Shown here: piece after piece, positions 34,544-42,407 of the stretch
Layout of the letters: every line of letters begins with the position of its first letter
Numbering within the stretch: position 1 is the stretch's first letter
Assembly (NCBI GenBank): GCA_017417055.1
Contig: JAFPZX010000015.1
Location: 1-42,407, forward strand
DNA from: Anaerolineaceae bacterium
GTDB lineage: Bacteria > Chloroflexota > Anaerolineae > Anaerolineales > Anaerolineaceae
DNA length: 42,407 nt
Reading direction: 5' to 3'
Notes under the pieces: generated by a model
What the model saw: only the letters and a program-made list of their open reading frames with translations
Database searches by the model: none
Told to the model about the DNA's origin: nothing
Made by a program: the position numbers and the translations under genes

Positions 34544-34572
34544 AGTATACAAGAAAAAAAGACTTTCGTCAA
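34544..34572 (-). promoter_or_regulatory. Sigma-70-like promoter of the S9 peptidase gene
   Basis: On the minus strand TTGACG (34572-34567), a 17-base spacer and TATACT (34549-34544). It is the best promoter match in the window, about 53 bases before the ATG. Confidence 0.8.
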
Positions 34573-34716
34573 TAGCCAATTTGTAGACGCTGAACAATAA
34601 TCACAAATCATTGACCACTGAATCCCCAAATCCGCAAAATAGTGTATGATTAGCACCGTTATGTTTGGTACTATCCTTGCACTAAATAAGGGAAAAGGAC
34701 ATTGTGAGGTGCAATA

Positions 34717-34956
34717 ATGTGTAAAGACAAAAAAATGTTCGCGCTGATCATCGCGATTTTCCTCTCAGTCTTGTTTATAACGGGATGGGTTTTTGCAGAT
34801 CGGAACGTAATGGATCTGATCAATGTGACCCCAATCCTTGAGATGAAAAATACGGCTTCAGCGCCCGCCCCGGTCACTGTTTCGGATGTTCCCGCTGCTG
34901 TTGTTCAGGCTCCGGAATCTGAAATTTGTACGATAGGCGAAGAAAACTGCCGCTAA
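34717..34956 (+). CDS. Small protein with an N-terminal membrane helix
   Basis: 79 residues. Lys-rich start, one hydrophobic helix (about 8-28), then an outer segment rich in Ala, Pro and Val (SAPAPVTVSDVPAAVVQAP) and two Cys near the end (CTIGEENC). GAGGTG five bases before the ATG and a terminator 30 bases behind the stop support it as a real single-gene unit. I do not recognise the family. The two C-terminal Cys could form a disulfide outside the cell. Confidence 0.65.
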   Translation: MCKDKKMFALIIAIFLSVLFITGWVFADRNVMDLINVTPILEMKNTASAPAPVTVSDVPAAVVQAPESEICTIGEENCR

Positions 34957-34986
34957 ACACTGATCATCGCAGGTCAATTTGCAAGG

Positions 34987-35010
34987 AAGGCGCGTCGGCG
35001 CCTTTTTCTT
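34987..35010 (+). terminator. Rho-independent terminator
   Basis: AAGGCGC (34987-34993) and GCGCCTT (34998-35004) form a GC-rich stem with a 4-base loop, followed by TTTCTTTT. It lies between the small protein and the convergent fliB-like gene. Confidence 0.9.
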
Positions 35011-35013
35011 TTC

Positions 35014-36267
35014 TCAACAGAGAACCGGACTGTTTCCCGGTTTCCCGTCTCCAATAAACATCAAATCCGCATAACGGTCAGCGCAGCGGGCAAACCAGTC
35101 CGGATAGTGCCACCAGGTTTTGTCTGCGCTGATAACGGTCTTCAGAAAACGGGCTTCATCCATGCCCTGGCTCATCAAAGCAGTCTGAGCCAGCTGTACC
35201 CGCAGAAAAAGATACCAGACCCGCAGCAGCGCTGCTTCATGCCGCAGAATATCCGGAACGCTCAGCGGACCGTTCTGACAGCGATAAAACTGCTTGAAGC
35301 TGTCAGAAAACACATAATGGACCATGAAATTTTCAATGAGATGCTCATTTTGAATCAAAAACGGCTCCATGATGCGGCATCCTTCAGAATAATTTCCGGC
35401 CAGAACAGATGCATACCCATCCCTTCCGCCCGCGAGCAGACGGGTAAACTCTGCCGCTCCCTGAGCTCCCTTTTCCAAAGCTTCTCCAACCGGGTCAAAA
35501 ACCGCAAGATAAACCTTCATCAGGCCTGTTGGATCTTCCGTTTCCCGGATTGGAACCATCACCGCGTCCATCTTCTCTGCAAGTTTTCGGATGTCGTCCC
35601 CGTCAGGATGGGGCAGCTTACTGATCCTTTTCAGAAAGCAAACCGCACGTGCCAGCCGCTGACGGATGGAAAAACCACGCTGCTGCAAAAGCATACAAAG
35701 AGATGCAACGACTGTTTCCCGGTTCCGCATCAGCATTGCCGCGTCAGGATCAGTCATCAGCGAAGTCACAAGCCATTCCGCACCGGGATCGATTTCTGCC
35801 TCAAAACTGAGAAATGCGGCAGGCTCCCGATGCAGCAGCGCAAGCCGGGCACATTCCGGACAGGAGAGGCAGGCGCTCATGCAAAGATGATCATCGATCT
35901 GCCAAAAAGTACGCGGATGAAAATAACAGGTATCGCACAGGATATACGCCCCGTATTTCTTTTGCAGGCGGCATTCCCCTCTCTCATTGAGCAGCGGGCA
36001 GCGTTCATCCGGCTCCTTGAGCAGCTGCAGCCGATACAATGTTTCCACATGTCTTTTCCCCGGATGCCGCACCCGGATTTTATGCAGCAGCCGGTCCAGA
36101 ATTGATTGAAGTTCGGGATCACCCAAATGAGTATACGATTCCGCGTGACCGGAATCAACATCAATATTCCACCGCTGGCAGCAACTTTCCGGACAATCTC
36201 CCGCAATACAGGAAAAGTCTTTCATCCAATCAGGTGCGGTCAGGAGCCGCCGGTCGTAATAACTCAT
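35014..36267 (-). CDS. FliB-family (flagellin lysine-N-methylase-like) protein
   Basis: 417 residues. The Cys-rich pattern is that of FliB: FSCIAGDCPESCCQRWNI (about 18-35), CPLLNERGECRLQKKYGAYILCDTCYFHPR (about 89-118), and CLSCPECARLAL near 134-146. FliB in Salmonella methylates lysines of flagellin; many relatives occur in bacteria lacking flagella, where the target is unknown. No flagellar gene is in this window. Its ATG overlaps the sucD stop by four bases (ATGA), so it is translationally coupled to succinyl-CoA synthetase. The many Cys suggest a metal or iron-sulfur centre; this is inference. Confidence 0.82.
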   Translation of the reverse strand: MSYYDRRLLTAPDWMKDFSCIAGDCPESCCQRWNIDVDSGHAESYTHLGDPELQSILDRLLHKIRVRHPGKRHVETLYRLQLLKEPDERCPLLNERGECRLQKKYGAYILCDTCYFHPRTFWQIDDHLCMSACLSCPECARLALLHREPAAFLSFEAEIDPGAEWLVTSLMTDPDAAMLMRNRETVVASLCMLLQQRGFSIRQRLARAVCFLKRISKLPHPDGDDIRKLAEKMDAVMVPIRETEDPTGLMKVYLAVFDPVGEALEKGAQGAAEFTRLLAGGRDGYASVLAGNYSEGCRIMEPFLIQNEHLIENFMVHYVFSDSFKQFYRCQNGPLSVPDILRHEAALLRVWYLFLRVQLAQTALMSQGMDEARFLKTVISADKTWWHYPDWFARCADRYADLMFIGDGKPGNSPVLC

Positions 36268-37127
36268 TTCAGTAAATCGATCAACTCCATCCAGTTTGAC
36301 GTCGCTTTAATCCCGGCTGTCTTGAAGGCTTCCAGTTTTTCACGGGCAAGACCGATGCCGCCCTCGATAAAGGCGCCCGGATGCGTAGTACGCTTTCCTT
36401 CCGGAATACTCATCCCGGCGACATAAGCGACCACCGGTTTGCTCATCTGGTACGCTACATATTTGGCAGCCCGTTCCTCTTCAAGTCCACCGATTTCACC
36501 CATCAACAGAACCTTGTCGGTATAAGGATCCACCTCGAACATCTCGAGAACGTCCACAAACGTGGTCCCGCAAATCAAATCGCCTCCGATTCCCACACAG
36601 GAGCTTACGCCCAGTCCGGCACGTTTCATGCGGTCCATGGTCATATAGGCAATCGTAGAGGAGCGGCTGACAACACCAATTCGTCCCGGGATCACACAGT
36701 CAGAGGGATAGATCCCGACCTTCTGTTCCCCGGGATTGATCACCCCCGGACAGTTCGGACCAAGCAGCCGGACACCTTTGGTTTTCATATAGGCATTAAC
36801 TTTGATAATGTCCTGCACAGGGATCCCATCCGTTACGGAAATGACCAGCTCCACTCCGGAATCCGCAGCTTCATAAAGCGCGTCAGTAGCCTGATGAGCC
36901 GGGACAAAGACGATGGACGTATTCGCCTCGGTAGCCTCAACTGCCTGTTTCATGCTGTCAAATACCGGGACTTTTTCATCCAAAACCCAGCTGCCGCCTT
37001 TTCCGGGCGTAACACCGGCAACGATCTGCGTCCCGTAATTCAGCATATCGCGGGAATGCAAACCGGCTTCGCGGCCGGTTATACCCTGAACGATCACCCG
37101 GGTAGACTTATTGATTAAAATACTCAT
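36264..37127 (-). CDS. sucD: Succinyl-CoA synthetase (ADP/GDP-forming) alpha subunit
   Basis: 287 residues from the ATG at 37127 with GGAG nine bases before it; the longer open frame to 37163 is not needed. The CoA-binding TRVIVQGITGREAGLHSRDMLNYGT is at about 9-33, LLGPNCPGVINPGE near 118-131, and the phospho-His segment is GKRTTHPGAFIEGG near 248 (the more usual form is GKRMGHAGA, so this one diverges but keeps His). With SucC it interconverts succinate plus CoA and succinyl-CoA with nucleotide phosphorylation. It overlaps sucC by 20 bases. Confidence 0.95.
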   Translation of the reverse strand: MSILINKSTRVIVQGITGREAGLHSRDMLNYGTQIVAGVTPGKGGSWVLDEKVPVFDSMKQAVEATEANTSIVFVPAHQATDALYEAADSGVELVISVTDGIPVQDIIKVNAYMKTKGVRLLGPNCPGVINPGEQKVGIYPSDCVIPGRIGVVSRSSTIAYMTMDRMKRAGLGVSSCVGIGGDLICGTTFVDVLEMFEVDPYTDKVLLMGEIGGLEEERAAKYVAYQMSKPVVAYVAGMSIPEGKRTTHPGAFIEGGIGLAREKLEAFKTAGIKATSNWMELIDLLK

Positions 37128-38265
37128 TGCTCGGCGCTCCGATGAATTCAAAGACTTTATCAACAGCTTCAGGCATATCCGGTACCGTCGCGATCAAAGA
37201 ACCTCTCAGCATTTCCAAAGCTTTATCGGAATTGGTACCGCTGAACCGAACGATAGTAGGGATTTTCCGTTTATTGCTGGAAAGGGACCTCAGCAAACCT
37301 TCAGCCACCTTGTCGCAATGGGTTTTTCCGCCGTAAATATTCATGATGATCGCATCCACACGCGGGTCTTCATACAACAAGCGCAAGGCTTTTTCTGCCT
37401 TTTGATCATGAACACTGCCGCCCATATCCAGATAATTCGCCGGTCTGCCGCCGCGGTGGCGGACATAATCGATACAGCTCATGGTCAGCCCGGCGCCGTT
37501 TGCCAGTACGCCGATGTTGCCGTCCATCTTAAAGTAGCACATCCCGTATTTTTGGGCCTCATACTCGGTCATGTTGCTGATTGTCCCGAGCTGTGAATCA
37601 AAAAGGGTCTGCTGACGGAAAAACGCGTTGTCATCCACCGTGATTTTTCCATCGAGGACAAGCAGCCGCCCGTCAGTGGAAATTGCCAGCGGATTGATGG
37701 CAACCAGCAGTGCGTCCAGCTCACAGAAAATCTTCCACATCTGTAAACAGATTTCGAAGAGCTTCCGCTGATATTTCTGCGGAAAATTGCACCGGGATGC
37801 GAGATCGAATATCTGGAATTTCTGCAGCCCGATCAGCGGATCGATCCGTACCCGTTCCAGATTCTCATATAAAGAATTTGCGGCGGTTTCAATGTAAAGG
37901 CTTCCGCTGTCATACATCACGAGAACCGGGACCTGTTCCGCCCGGTCATAGGTGATAAGAATGTAATATTCCTCATCGATCATCACGGCTTCATCGATCA
38001 GCACTTTGCTGACAGGGATATCCCGGATTTTGGAGGAAAGTATATCTGAGGCAAATTCTTCTGCTTCCTCGGGTGTCCGGGCCAGACGGATGCCGCCGGA
38101 CATGCCGCGTCCCTCTGCCAAAACCTGAGCCTTGACAACTACCGGCGCATTGATCGTTTCCGCGATACGCTTAGCTTCACGGGCATAAGAGGTCACACGG
38201 CCGTCCGGTACGGGAATGCCGTATTGTTTGAATATATTTTTTAGCTGGTATTCCTGTAGTTTCAT
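37108..38265 (-). CDS. sucC: Succinyl-CoA synthetase beta subunit
   Basis: 385 residues from the ATG at 38265 (start MKLQEYQLKNIFKQYGIPVPDG); the open frame goes five codons further to a TTG. ATP-grasp domain with VVKAQVLAEGRGMSGGIRLA near 45-64 and the ADP/GDP-site residues, then the ligase domain GNIGVLANGAGLTMSCIDYVRHRGGRPANYLDMGG (about 246-281) and MNIYGGKTHCD. No ribosome binding site is seen; the leader consists of heptad-type repeat (38282-38350). It heads a sucC-sucD-fliB operon. Confidence 0.95.
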   Translation of the reverse strand: MKLQEYQLKNIFKQYGIPVPDGRVTSYAREAKRIAETINAPVVVKAQVLAEGRGMSGGIRLARTPEEAEEFASDILSSKIRDIPVSKVLIDEAVMIDEEYYILITYDRAEQVPVLVMYDSGSLYIETAANSLYENLERVRIDPLIGLQKFQIFDLASRCNFPQKYQRKLFEICLQMWKIFCELDALLVAINPLAISTDGRLLVLDGKITVDDNAFFRQQTLFDSQLGTISNMTEYEAQKYGMCYFKMDGNIGVLANGAGLTMSCIDYVRHRGGRPANYLDMGGSVHDQKAEKALRLLYEDPRVDAIIMNIYGGKTHCDKVAEGLLRSLSSNKRKIPTIVRFSGTNSDKALEMLRGSLIATVPDMPEAVDKVFEFIGAPSNEYFNQ

Positions 38266-38281
38266 AAAAATTGATGCCAAG

Positions 38282-38350
38282 TTTCAGGTGTCAGGTGTCA
38301 GTTTGAGGTCCAAAATTCTGATCCCCGGAACCTGATACCTGACACCTTGA
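38282..38350. repeat. Heptad-type inverted repeat between SPFH gene and sucC
   Basis: TTTCAGGTGTCAGGTGTCAG at the left, and CTGATACCTGACACCT at the right (38332-38347), can pair over 15 of 16 positions. The words are the same as those at 16831 and 17002, so this is the same family. Confidence 0.85.
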
Positions 38351-38353
38351 TTT

Positions 38354-39421
38354 TTATCCCTTCAAAAATTCATCCACAGATTCTTTACTGATGCGGTAAG
38401 CGCTTCCGATCTTGCGGGCTTTCAGATCGCCGGCTTGAATCGCGGCGACGATATCTTCCTCAGAAACCTTCAGCATCTGCGCGACTTCGGAAGGTGTCAT
38501 CACGCTCGGAGCATCAGCGGCGGCTGCGGCAGGTGTAGCAGCTGGGGCGGGAGCAGATTTCTGCTGTGCCTGTTGCTGCTGCATATTGAAAGCCTGGGTC
38601 ATATAGTTGCCGATACCCATTCCGGCACCGATTCCGGCTGTCAGACCGGCGCCGCCGCCTTCATTCTTTGCGGCATCACGCATCGCGTCGGCAGCCTGCA
38701 GCTGGGTGTAGGTGTGCATGTCGAGCATGCCCATGGCGCGCAGATCTTCCGCGGAAGTTTCAGACGGCTTGAGATTGGTGATATAGAAAGATTTCAACAC
38801 CAGACCAATAGCGGCAAAATCATCCTGAGCCTTTGCACGAACAGCGGTGCCCAGTTCTTCCGTCAGGCTGAGCAGCTGGAAGATGTTCTGTCCCTGGGCT
38901 GCCATGGTCGCCAGTGTATCCTGCAGCTTGGAAAGCAGCATGGAACGCAGGCGGTTTTCAATGGAAGTCATCGTATAACTGCCGGTAGCGCCGACGATTT
39001 GGGTAACAAACTGCTGCGGATTGGAAATTTGGAAGCTGTAGGTACCAAAACCCTGCAGCAAGGTCATGCCAAGACCCACACCGGCGTTCTGGACGATGAT
39101 CGGTTGTGCGGTGCCCCATTTGCGGTCGGCAAATTCGCGCATCGCGACATAATATACTTCCGCGGTGAAAGGTGTGCGGTTATTGAACGCTTGTCCCAGC
39201 AGACTCGTCAGCAGCGGCACATTCGCAGTGGAAATGGTATGTCGGCCGGGGCCGAGAACGTCAAGGGCTTTCCCGTCGCGGAAGAAAATCGCGTTCTGGG
39301 ATTCACGGACAATCACCTGAGACCCGAAACGCAGGTCGCAAATGCCTGTTTCCGGAAAGCGATGAACGATTTCATCCGGCATCTCGCTCGGATATTCAAC
39401 AACATCAAAAACACGTGCCAT
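38354..39421 (-). CDS. SPFH (band 7) protein with C-terminal excisionase-type HTH
   Basis: 355 residues. Residues about 15-245 form an SPFH domain of the YdjI/virion-core-like kind: RFPETGICDLRFGSQVIVRESQNAIFFRDGKALDVLGPGRHTI at the start and SYTMTSIENRLRSMLLSKLQDTL. A Gly/Ala/Gln-rich linker (about 250-305) follows. The end (about 305-354) is a MerR/excisionase-type HTH: VMTPSEVAQMLKVSEEDIVAAIQAGDLKARKIGSAYRISKESVDEFLKG. No membrane helix is present. The mix of a membrane-scaffold-like domain with a DNA- or protein-binding helix-turn-helix is unusual. AGGAG supports the start. It lies 18 bases after its coiled-coil partner gene. Confidence 0.85.
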   Translation of the reverse strand: MARVFDVVEYPSEMPDEIVHRFPETGICDLRFGSQVIVRESQNAIFFRDGKALDVLGPGRHTISTANVPLLTSLLGQAFNNRTPFTAEVYYVAMREFADRKWGTAQPIIVQNAGVGLGMTLLQGFGTYSFQISNPQQFVTQIVGATGSYTMTSIENRLRSMLLSKLQDTLATMAAQGQNIFQLLSLTEELGTAVRAKAQDDFAAIGLVLKSFYITNLKPSETSAEDLRAMGMLDMHTYTQLQAADAMRDAAKNEGGGAGLTAGIGAGMGIGNYMTQAFNMQQQQAQQKSAPAPAATPAAAAADAPSVMTPSEVAQMLKVSEEDIVAAIQAGDLKARKIGSAYRISKESVDEFLKG

Positions 39422-39439
39422 TGGTTATACTCCTGTAAA

Positions 39440-39967
39440 TTAGAGGTTCTGGGTCCCAAGTTTGACTTCCGCCCTGCGGTCGAGCGCGGTAATGCATTCC
39501 TGAGCTGTTTTGTTTAAATCTTTGATAGCGGCATCGATCCCATCGTTGGCTGCTACGCTGTCTTCTACTTTGTCGATGGATTTCTTGACCGCGTCGGCAA
39601 GGTCGAAAAGATAAAGGTCATAATCATACATCTGCTGCAAAGCGATATCGTCAACTTTCACAGCATCAAAAAGACCGGCATAACCATAGGCAGCCGTTTT
39701 GATCCGGTCCGCAAACTGGCGAATCTTCAGCGCTGCGGATTCCAGGTCGCTGAGATAAACAATTCCACTTCCTTTAGCAAGATCTTTTTCAATTGCGGAG
39801 ATGCGTCCCCACTGTTCGTTGAAACGCTGCGCGATATTTTCCCGGACAATTTTGTCGGTATCACGACGGTCTTCCAGTTTTTGGTACCCTTTAATACCGG
39901 GAATCTTTTCCACCAATTTCTGCAGTCCTCCCTTTTGGGAACTGACAAGATCACTCAAATTTTCCAT
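39440..39967 (-). CDS. Coiled-coil protein next to SPFH gene
   Basis: 175 residues, nearly all helical. Features are a short start with SQKGGLQKLVEKIPGIKGY, then a long amphipathic region with RRDTDKIVRENIAQRFNEQWGRISAIEKDL and later ADRIKTAAYGYAGLFDAVKVDDIALQQMYDYDLYLFDLADAV. No signal peptide or membrane helix. AAGGAG precedes the ATG by eight bases. Genes of this type sit beside SPFH genes in several bacteria, and the shared operon makes a partner role likely. Its function is not known. Confidence 0.75.
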   Translation of the reverse strand: MENLSDLVSSQKGGLQKLVEKIPGIKGYQKLEDRRDTDKIVRENIAQRFNEQWGRISAIEKDLAKGSGIVYLSDLESAALKIRQFADRIKTAAYGYAGLFDAVKVDDIALQQMYDYDLYLFDLADAVKKSIDKVEDSVAANDGIDAAIKDLNKTAQECITALDRRAEVKLGTQNL

Positions 39968-40035
39968 TGTTTTACTCCTTCCGGGGACAGGATTCCCCTT
40001 TCCTTCTGCATCTGAGGATACACTGATTAATTAAG

Positions 40036-40104
40036 GTGTGGCGTCGGTTTGCGCGATGTGCAGAATTGTCCTCTCGCCTTCACGGGAATTAATCTGCGTT
40101 TTCC
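40036..40104. repeat. Dispersed hairpin element, copy 2
   Basis: Bases 40061-40104 match 6699-6742 with about four mismatches in 44. The hairpin is weaker here. The element lies between the coiled-coil gene and the Rpn-family gene. Confidence 0.75.
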
Positions 40105-40125
40105 TAATTATAGTGCAGGTCTGTA

Positions 40126-40163
40126 CCATAAAAAATAAATTTTTGTAAATTTCAAAATTTATT
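40126..40163 (-). terminator. Possible AT-only terminator after the Rpn-family gene
   Basis: On the minus strand AATAAATTTT (40163-40154) pairs with AAAATTTATT (40143-40134), ten of ten, followed by TTTTTATGG. All pairs are A-T, so strength is uncertain. Confidence 0.45.
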
Positions 40164-40173
40164 CATAACCATT

Positions 40174-40980
40174 CTATGCAAAAGCGGGTTTCAGATAGGA
40201 TTCAGCTTCCTTTTTTGTGAGCTTAAATTCCTTCATAACTGTTTCAATTATTTGTTCATCGCTGTAATGAACCAAATCTCTGTACATTTTTATTGCCTGA
40301 AGGATTTTTCCTTCTTCACGTCCTTCCTCACGGATTTCGTTATCTCTCATGTTCAGCATCATATATTCCCGTCTCCTTTCTTCACTGCCTTTCACTGCGT
40401 TTACCGCATCGTCTAAAGCCTGACTGTAATTACCTGTTATTTCTTCATCCTTTAAATACATGATGATCTCTTTTAATTCAGCGCTGATTTCACCTTTTGT
40501 CCCATGGGTGTTGACGATAACTTTTGTGGTTTCATCACCAAAAGTCAGGTCAGGCTCTTCTTTACAGATATTTTCAAATGTATAAATATATCTTCCCCGT
40601 TCGAATGGATCATAATTGCAGATAAAGATCACAAAAGATTTTCTCAGTTCATTATACAAATCGCCCGGATTCAAAATACTGATATCGATGATTGACTGGT
40701 AATAACGCATTCGTTTGGGCAGGTGACGTTCATTCGTTGTCTGTACTTCCACGTTATAGATGTTTCCATTTTCATCAACAACATAAAGGTCAAGCCGGAC
40801 ACCCTTGGATTGATATCCCTTTTTTTCAGTTTTTTGCGGTTCCGTGAATTCTATCTTTTTTATCTTCACGCCAAGGATAAATTCCAACAACGGCCGGAGA
40901 AATTCTGTGTTTTCCATGACAGCCACGAACATATAATCGTCCATCAAAGTCAGTTCATCCAATGTTTTCTTTTTGTTCAT
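40174..40980 (-). CDS. Rpn-family recombination-promoting nuclease / PD-(D/E)XK transposase-like
   Basis: 268 residues. The core is RLDLYVVDENGNIYNVEVQ (Asp about 63, Glu-x-Gln about 78-80), preceded by LMDDYMFVAVMEN and followed by LPKRMRYYQSIIDISIL. The Gln in place of Lys in motif III is common in this family. The C-terminus has the EIREEGREEGKILQAIKMYRDL repeat typical of Rpn-like proteins. Escherichia coli RpnA is a DNA endonuclease that raises RecA-independent recombination; family members act as phage-defence or mobile genes, but the role here is unknown. AGGAGG precedes the ATG. The gene is AT-rich relative to its neighbours. Confidence 0.9.
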   Translation of the reverse strand: MNKKKTLDELTLMDDYMFVAVMENTEFLRPLLEFILGVKIKKIEFTEPQKTEKKGYQSKGVRLDLYVVDENGNIYNVEVQTTNERHLPKRMRYYQSIIDISILNPGDLYNELRKSFVIFICNYDPFERGRYIYTFENICKEEPDLTFGDETTKVIVNTHGTKGEISAELKEIIMYLKDEEITGNYSQALDDAVNAVKGSEERRREYMMLNMRDNEIREEGREEGKILQAIKMYRDLVHYSDEQIIETVMKEFKLTKKEAESYLKPAFA

Positions 40981-41004
40981 AAAATTCCTCCTGCGCCTGA
41001 TAAA

Positions 41005-41583
<579 letters not shown>

Positions 41584-41611
41584 TTAAATTTTATCATAAA
41601 TATTATAAATA

Positions 41612-41850
41612 GCGGCCAGTGGTCAGTGGCCAGTAATCAGTGGCCAGTAATCAGTGGCCACTGGTCAGTGATCAGTGTGCAGAGTTCAGAGTGCAGTTAA
41701 GCAATTGTTTTTATACGCAGCAGCCAGTCACCAGCCACCAGTCACTTCATACTCCTTACTCCTTACTTCTTACTCCTTACTTTTCCAGACCCAAATCCCC
41801 AGCCCCATACCATTTCCGATTTCCGATTTCTGATTTCTGATTTTCCTGCT
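41612..41850. repeat. Large composite heptad-repeat array
   Basis: Strict 7-base phase throughout: CAGTGGT, CAGTGGC, CAGTAAT, CAGTGGC, CAGTAAT, CAGTGGC, CACTGGT, CAGTGAT, CAGTGTG, CAGAGTT; then CCAGTCA, CCAGCCA, CCAGTCA; CTCCTTA, CTCCTTA, CTTCTTA, CTCCTTA; CCCAAAT, CCCCAGC; and GATTTCC, GATTTCT, GATTTCT. It fills the gap between pyrR and the terminase gene. Confidence 0.93.
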
Positions 41851-41851
41851 T

Positions 41852-42406
41852 CTACCTCCAATACGGCCCCATTTCCCGGCGCATTCTCCGTTCGTAAATT
41901 TTTTGCAGATTCTCATAATGTTCCGTCAGGTCCTCGATATGATTGCGGATCGGCAGCGTGCTCGTCTCAAACACCGCCAGCGCGGCGGACATCACCAGAT
42001 CGTCATGCAGAATACGACCGGTGGCATGGTCGCGGGTTCCGTCCTTCACGCCCCAGCGGACGTTGGACTGGTTCCCGGTGGGTTCGATGCGGCAGCCCCG
42101 CAGTTCGCGATAAAACATCTGCTGCAGCAGCTCCGGTTCTTTCAGAATCTCATAGGGTTCTTTGCCCGGTTTGAAACTGGATTTCAGGACGTTGATCTCG
42201 TCTCCCTTGTGCTCCTGCCAGCGGCCGGTGTCCACCATGGCGAGGAAGTCCCAGGCCATCTTCGTCTTGTTTGCCGCGGTGATGTCTATCGGCGTCACGC
42301 GGTTCTTGTATTTTGTCACCAGTATGTCGCTCAGCATAGCGCCCAGACCGGAGTGATCGATGATTATATGCTTCTGTCCCCACTGCTCAATATCCTGACA
42401 GATTCG
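41852..42406 (-). CDS. Phage terminase large subunit, C-terminal nuclease part (partial)
   Basis: The frame is open to the right edge (42406), so the first listed ATG (42337) is only internal. About 184 residues are visible: HIIIDHSGLGAMLSDIL with the first catalytic Asp of the RNase H-like nuclease, VTPIDITAANKTKMAWDFLA, then QMFYRELRGCRIEP, VRWGVKDGTRDHATG and HDDLVMSAAL with the last acidic pair. Large terminases package viral DNA; this is the cutting domain. No other phage gene is visible inside the window. A diverged, truncated copy is at 15163. The stop abuts a heptad array. Confidence 0.85.
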   Translation of the reverse strand, partial: RICQDIEQWGQKHIIIDHSGLGAMLSDILVTKYKNRVTPIDITAANKTKMAWDFLAMVDTGRWQEHKGDEINVLKSSFKPGKEPYEILKEPELLQQMFYRELRGCRIEPTGNQSNVRWGVKDGTRDHATGRILHDDLVMSAALAVFETSTLPIRNHIEDLTEHYENLQKIYERRMRREMGPYWR

Positions 42407-42407
42407 C

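Noticed and set aside
38435-39517. Plus-strand open frame of 360 codons opposite the SPFH gene
   Set aside because: Shadow of the SPFH-HTH gene; the product is His/Gly/Gln-rich with no motif.

Overview
The window looks like a chromosomal piece of an anaerobic Chloroflexota bacterium, most likely Anaerolineae. This is an inference from protein flavour: a PT-rich linker behind a lipobox, a bacterial translin next to ssb, runs of GT-C membrane glycosyltransferases, and a split succinyl-CoA synthetase. A secreted Gly-rich beta-solenoid protein and an Rpn/PD-(D/E)XK protein resemble families common in gut and rumen bacteria. No rRNA, tRNA or CRISPR array was recognised.

Layout. 1-2066 (minus): a sugar ABC transporter (two permeases, then the start of the binding protein). 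2067-2561: a long control region with paired palindromes. 2562-6647 (plus): a secreted 1361-residue protein with a duplicated His...Asn-Cys module, Ig-like repeats, an LPGTG motif and a C-terminal sortase domain. 7042-9120 (plus): ssb, a translin-family gene, and a Cas4-like nuclease split over two overlapping genes, each with one membrane segment. 9264-12984 (plus): purA, purB and hpt, interrupted by an AT-rich four-helix-bundle gene flanked by an inverted repeat. 13278-16832 (plus): a zinc-ribbon protein, a flavin oxidoreductase, a decayed IS, a broken terminase fragment and an EamA transporter. 17020-20488 (minus): rnhB, a family 2 glycosyltransferase and an orphan family 5 solute-binding lipoprotein. 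20582-30520 (minus): era, a GIY-YIG nuclease without an ordinary start codon, a site-2 protease, and a tightly packed run of asparaginase, surE, three GT-C-like proteins and a Gfo/Idh/MocA oxidoreductase. 30655-34491 (minus): a beta-solenoid protein, a zinc-ribbon membrane protein and an S9 peptidase. 34717-34956 (plus): a small membrane-anchored protein. 35014-38265 (minus): sucC-sucD-fliB. 38354-42406 (minus): an SPFH protein fused to an excisionase-type HTH, a partner coiled-coil protein, an Rpn-family nuclease, pyrR and a partial terminase.

The most striking non-coding feature is a set of degenerate repeats with a strict 7-base period, in several sequence families (GGAGTGA-, CTGACCA-, AATAGGC-, CCCAATC-, GATTTCT- and AAACCTA-like). 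They fill most gaps between unrelated genes, resemble the short tandemly repeated repetitive (STRR) sequences of filamentous cyanobacteria, and in one case have become the coding 5' end of rnhB. Two other small dispersed families are also present: GGGACAG...CTGTCCC hairpins, and a 44-base element at 6699 and 40061.

The genes worth following up are the sortase fusion, the split membrane Cas4-like pair, the four-helix-bundle cassette in the purine cluster, the translationally coupled sucD-fliB pair, and the start-less GIY-YIG gene.
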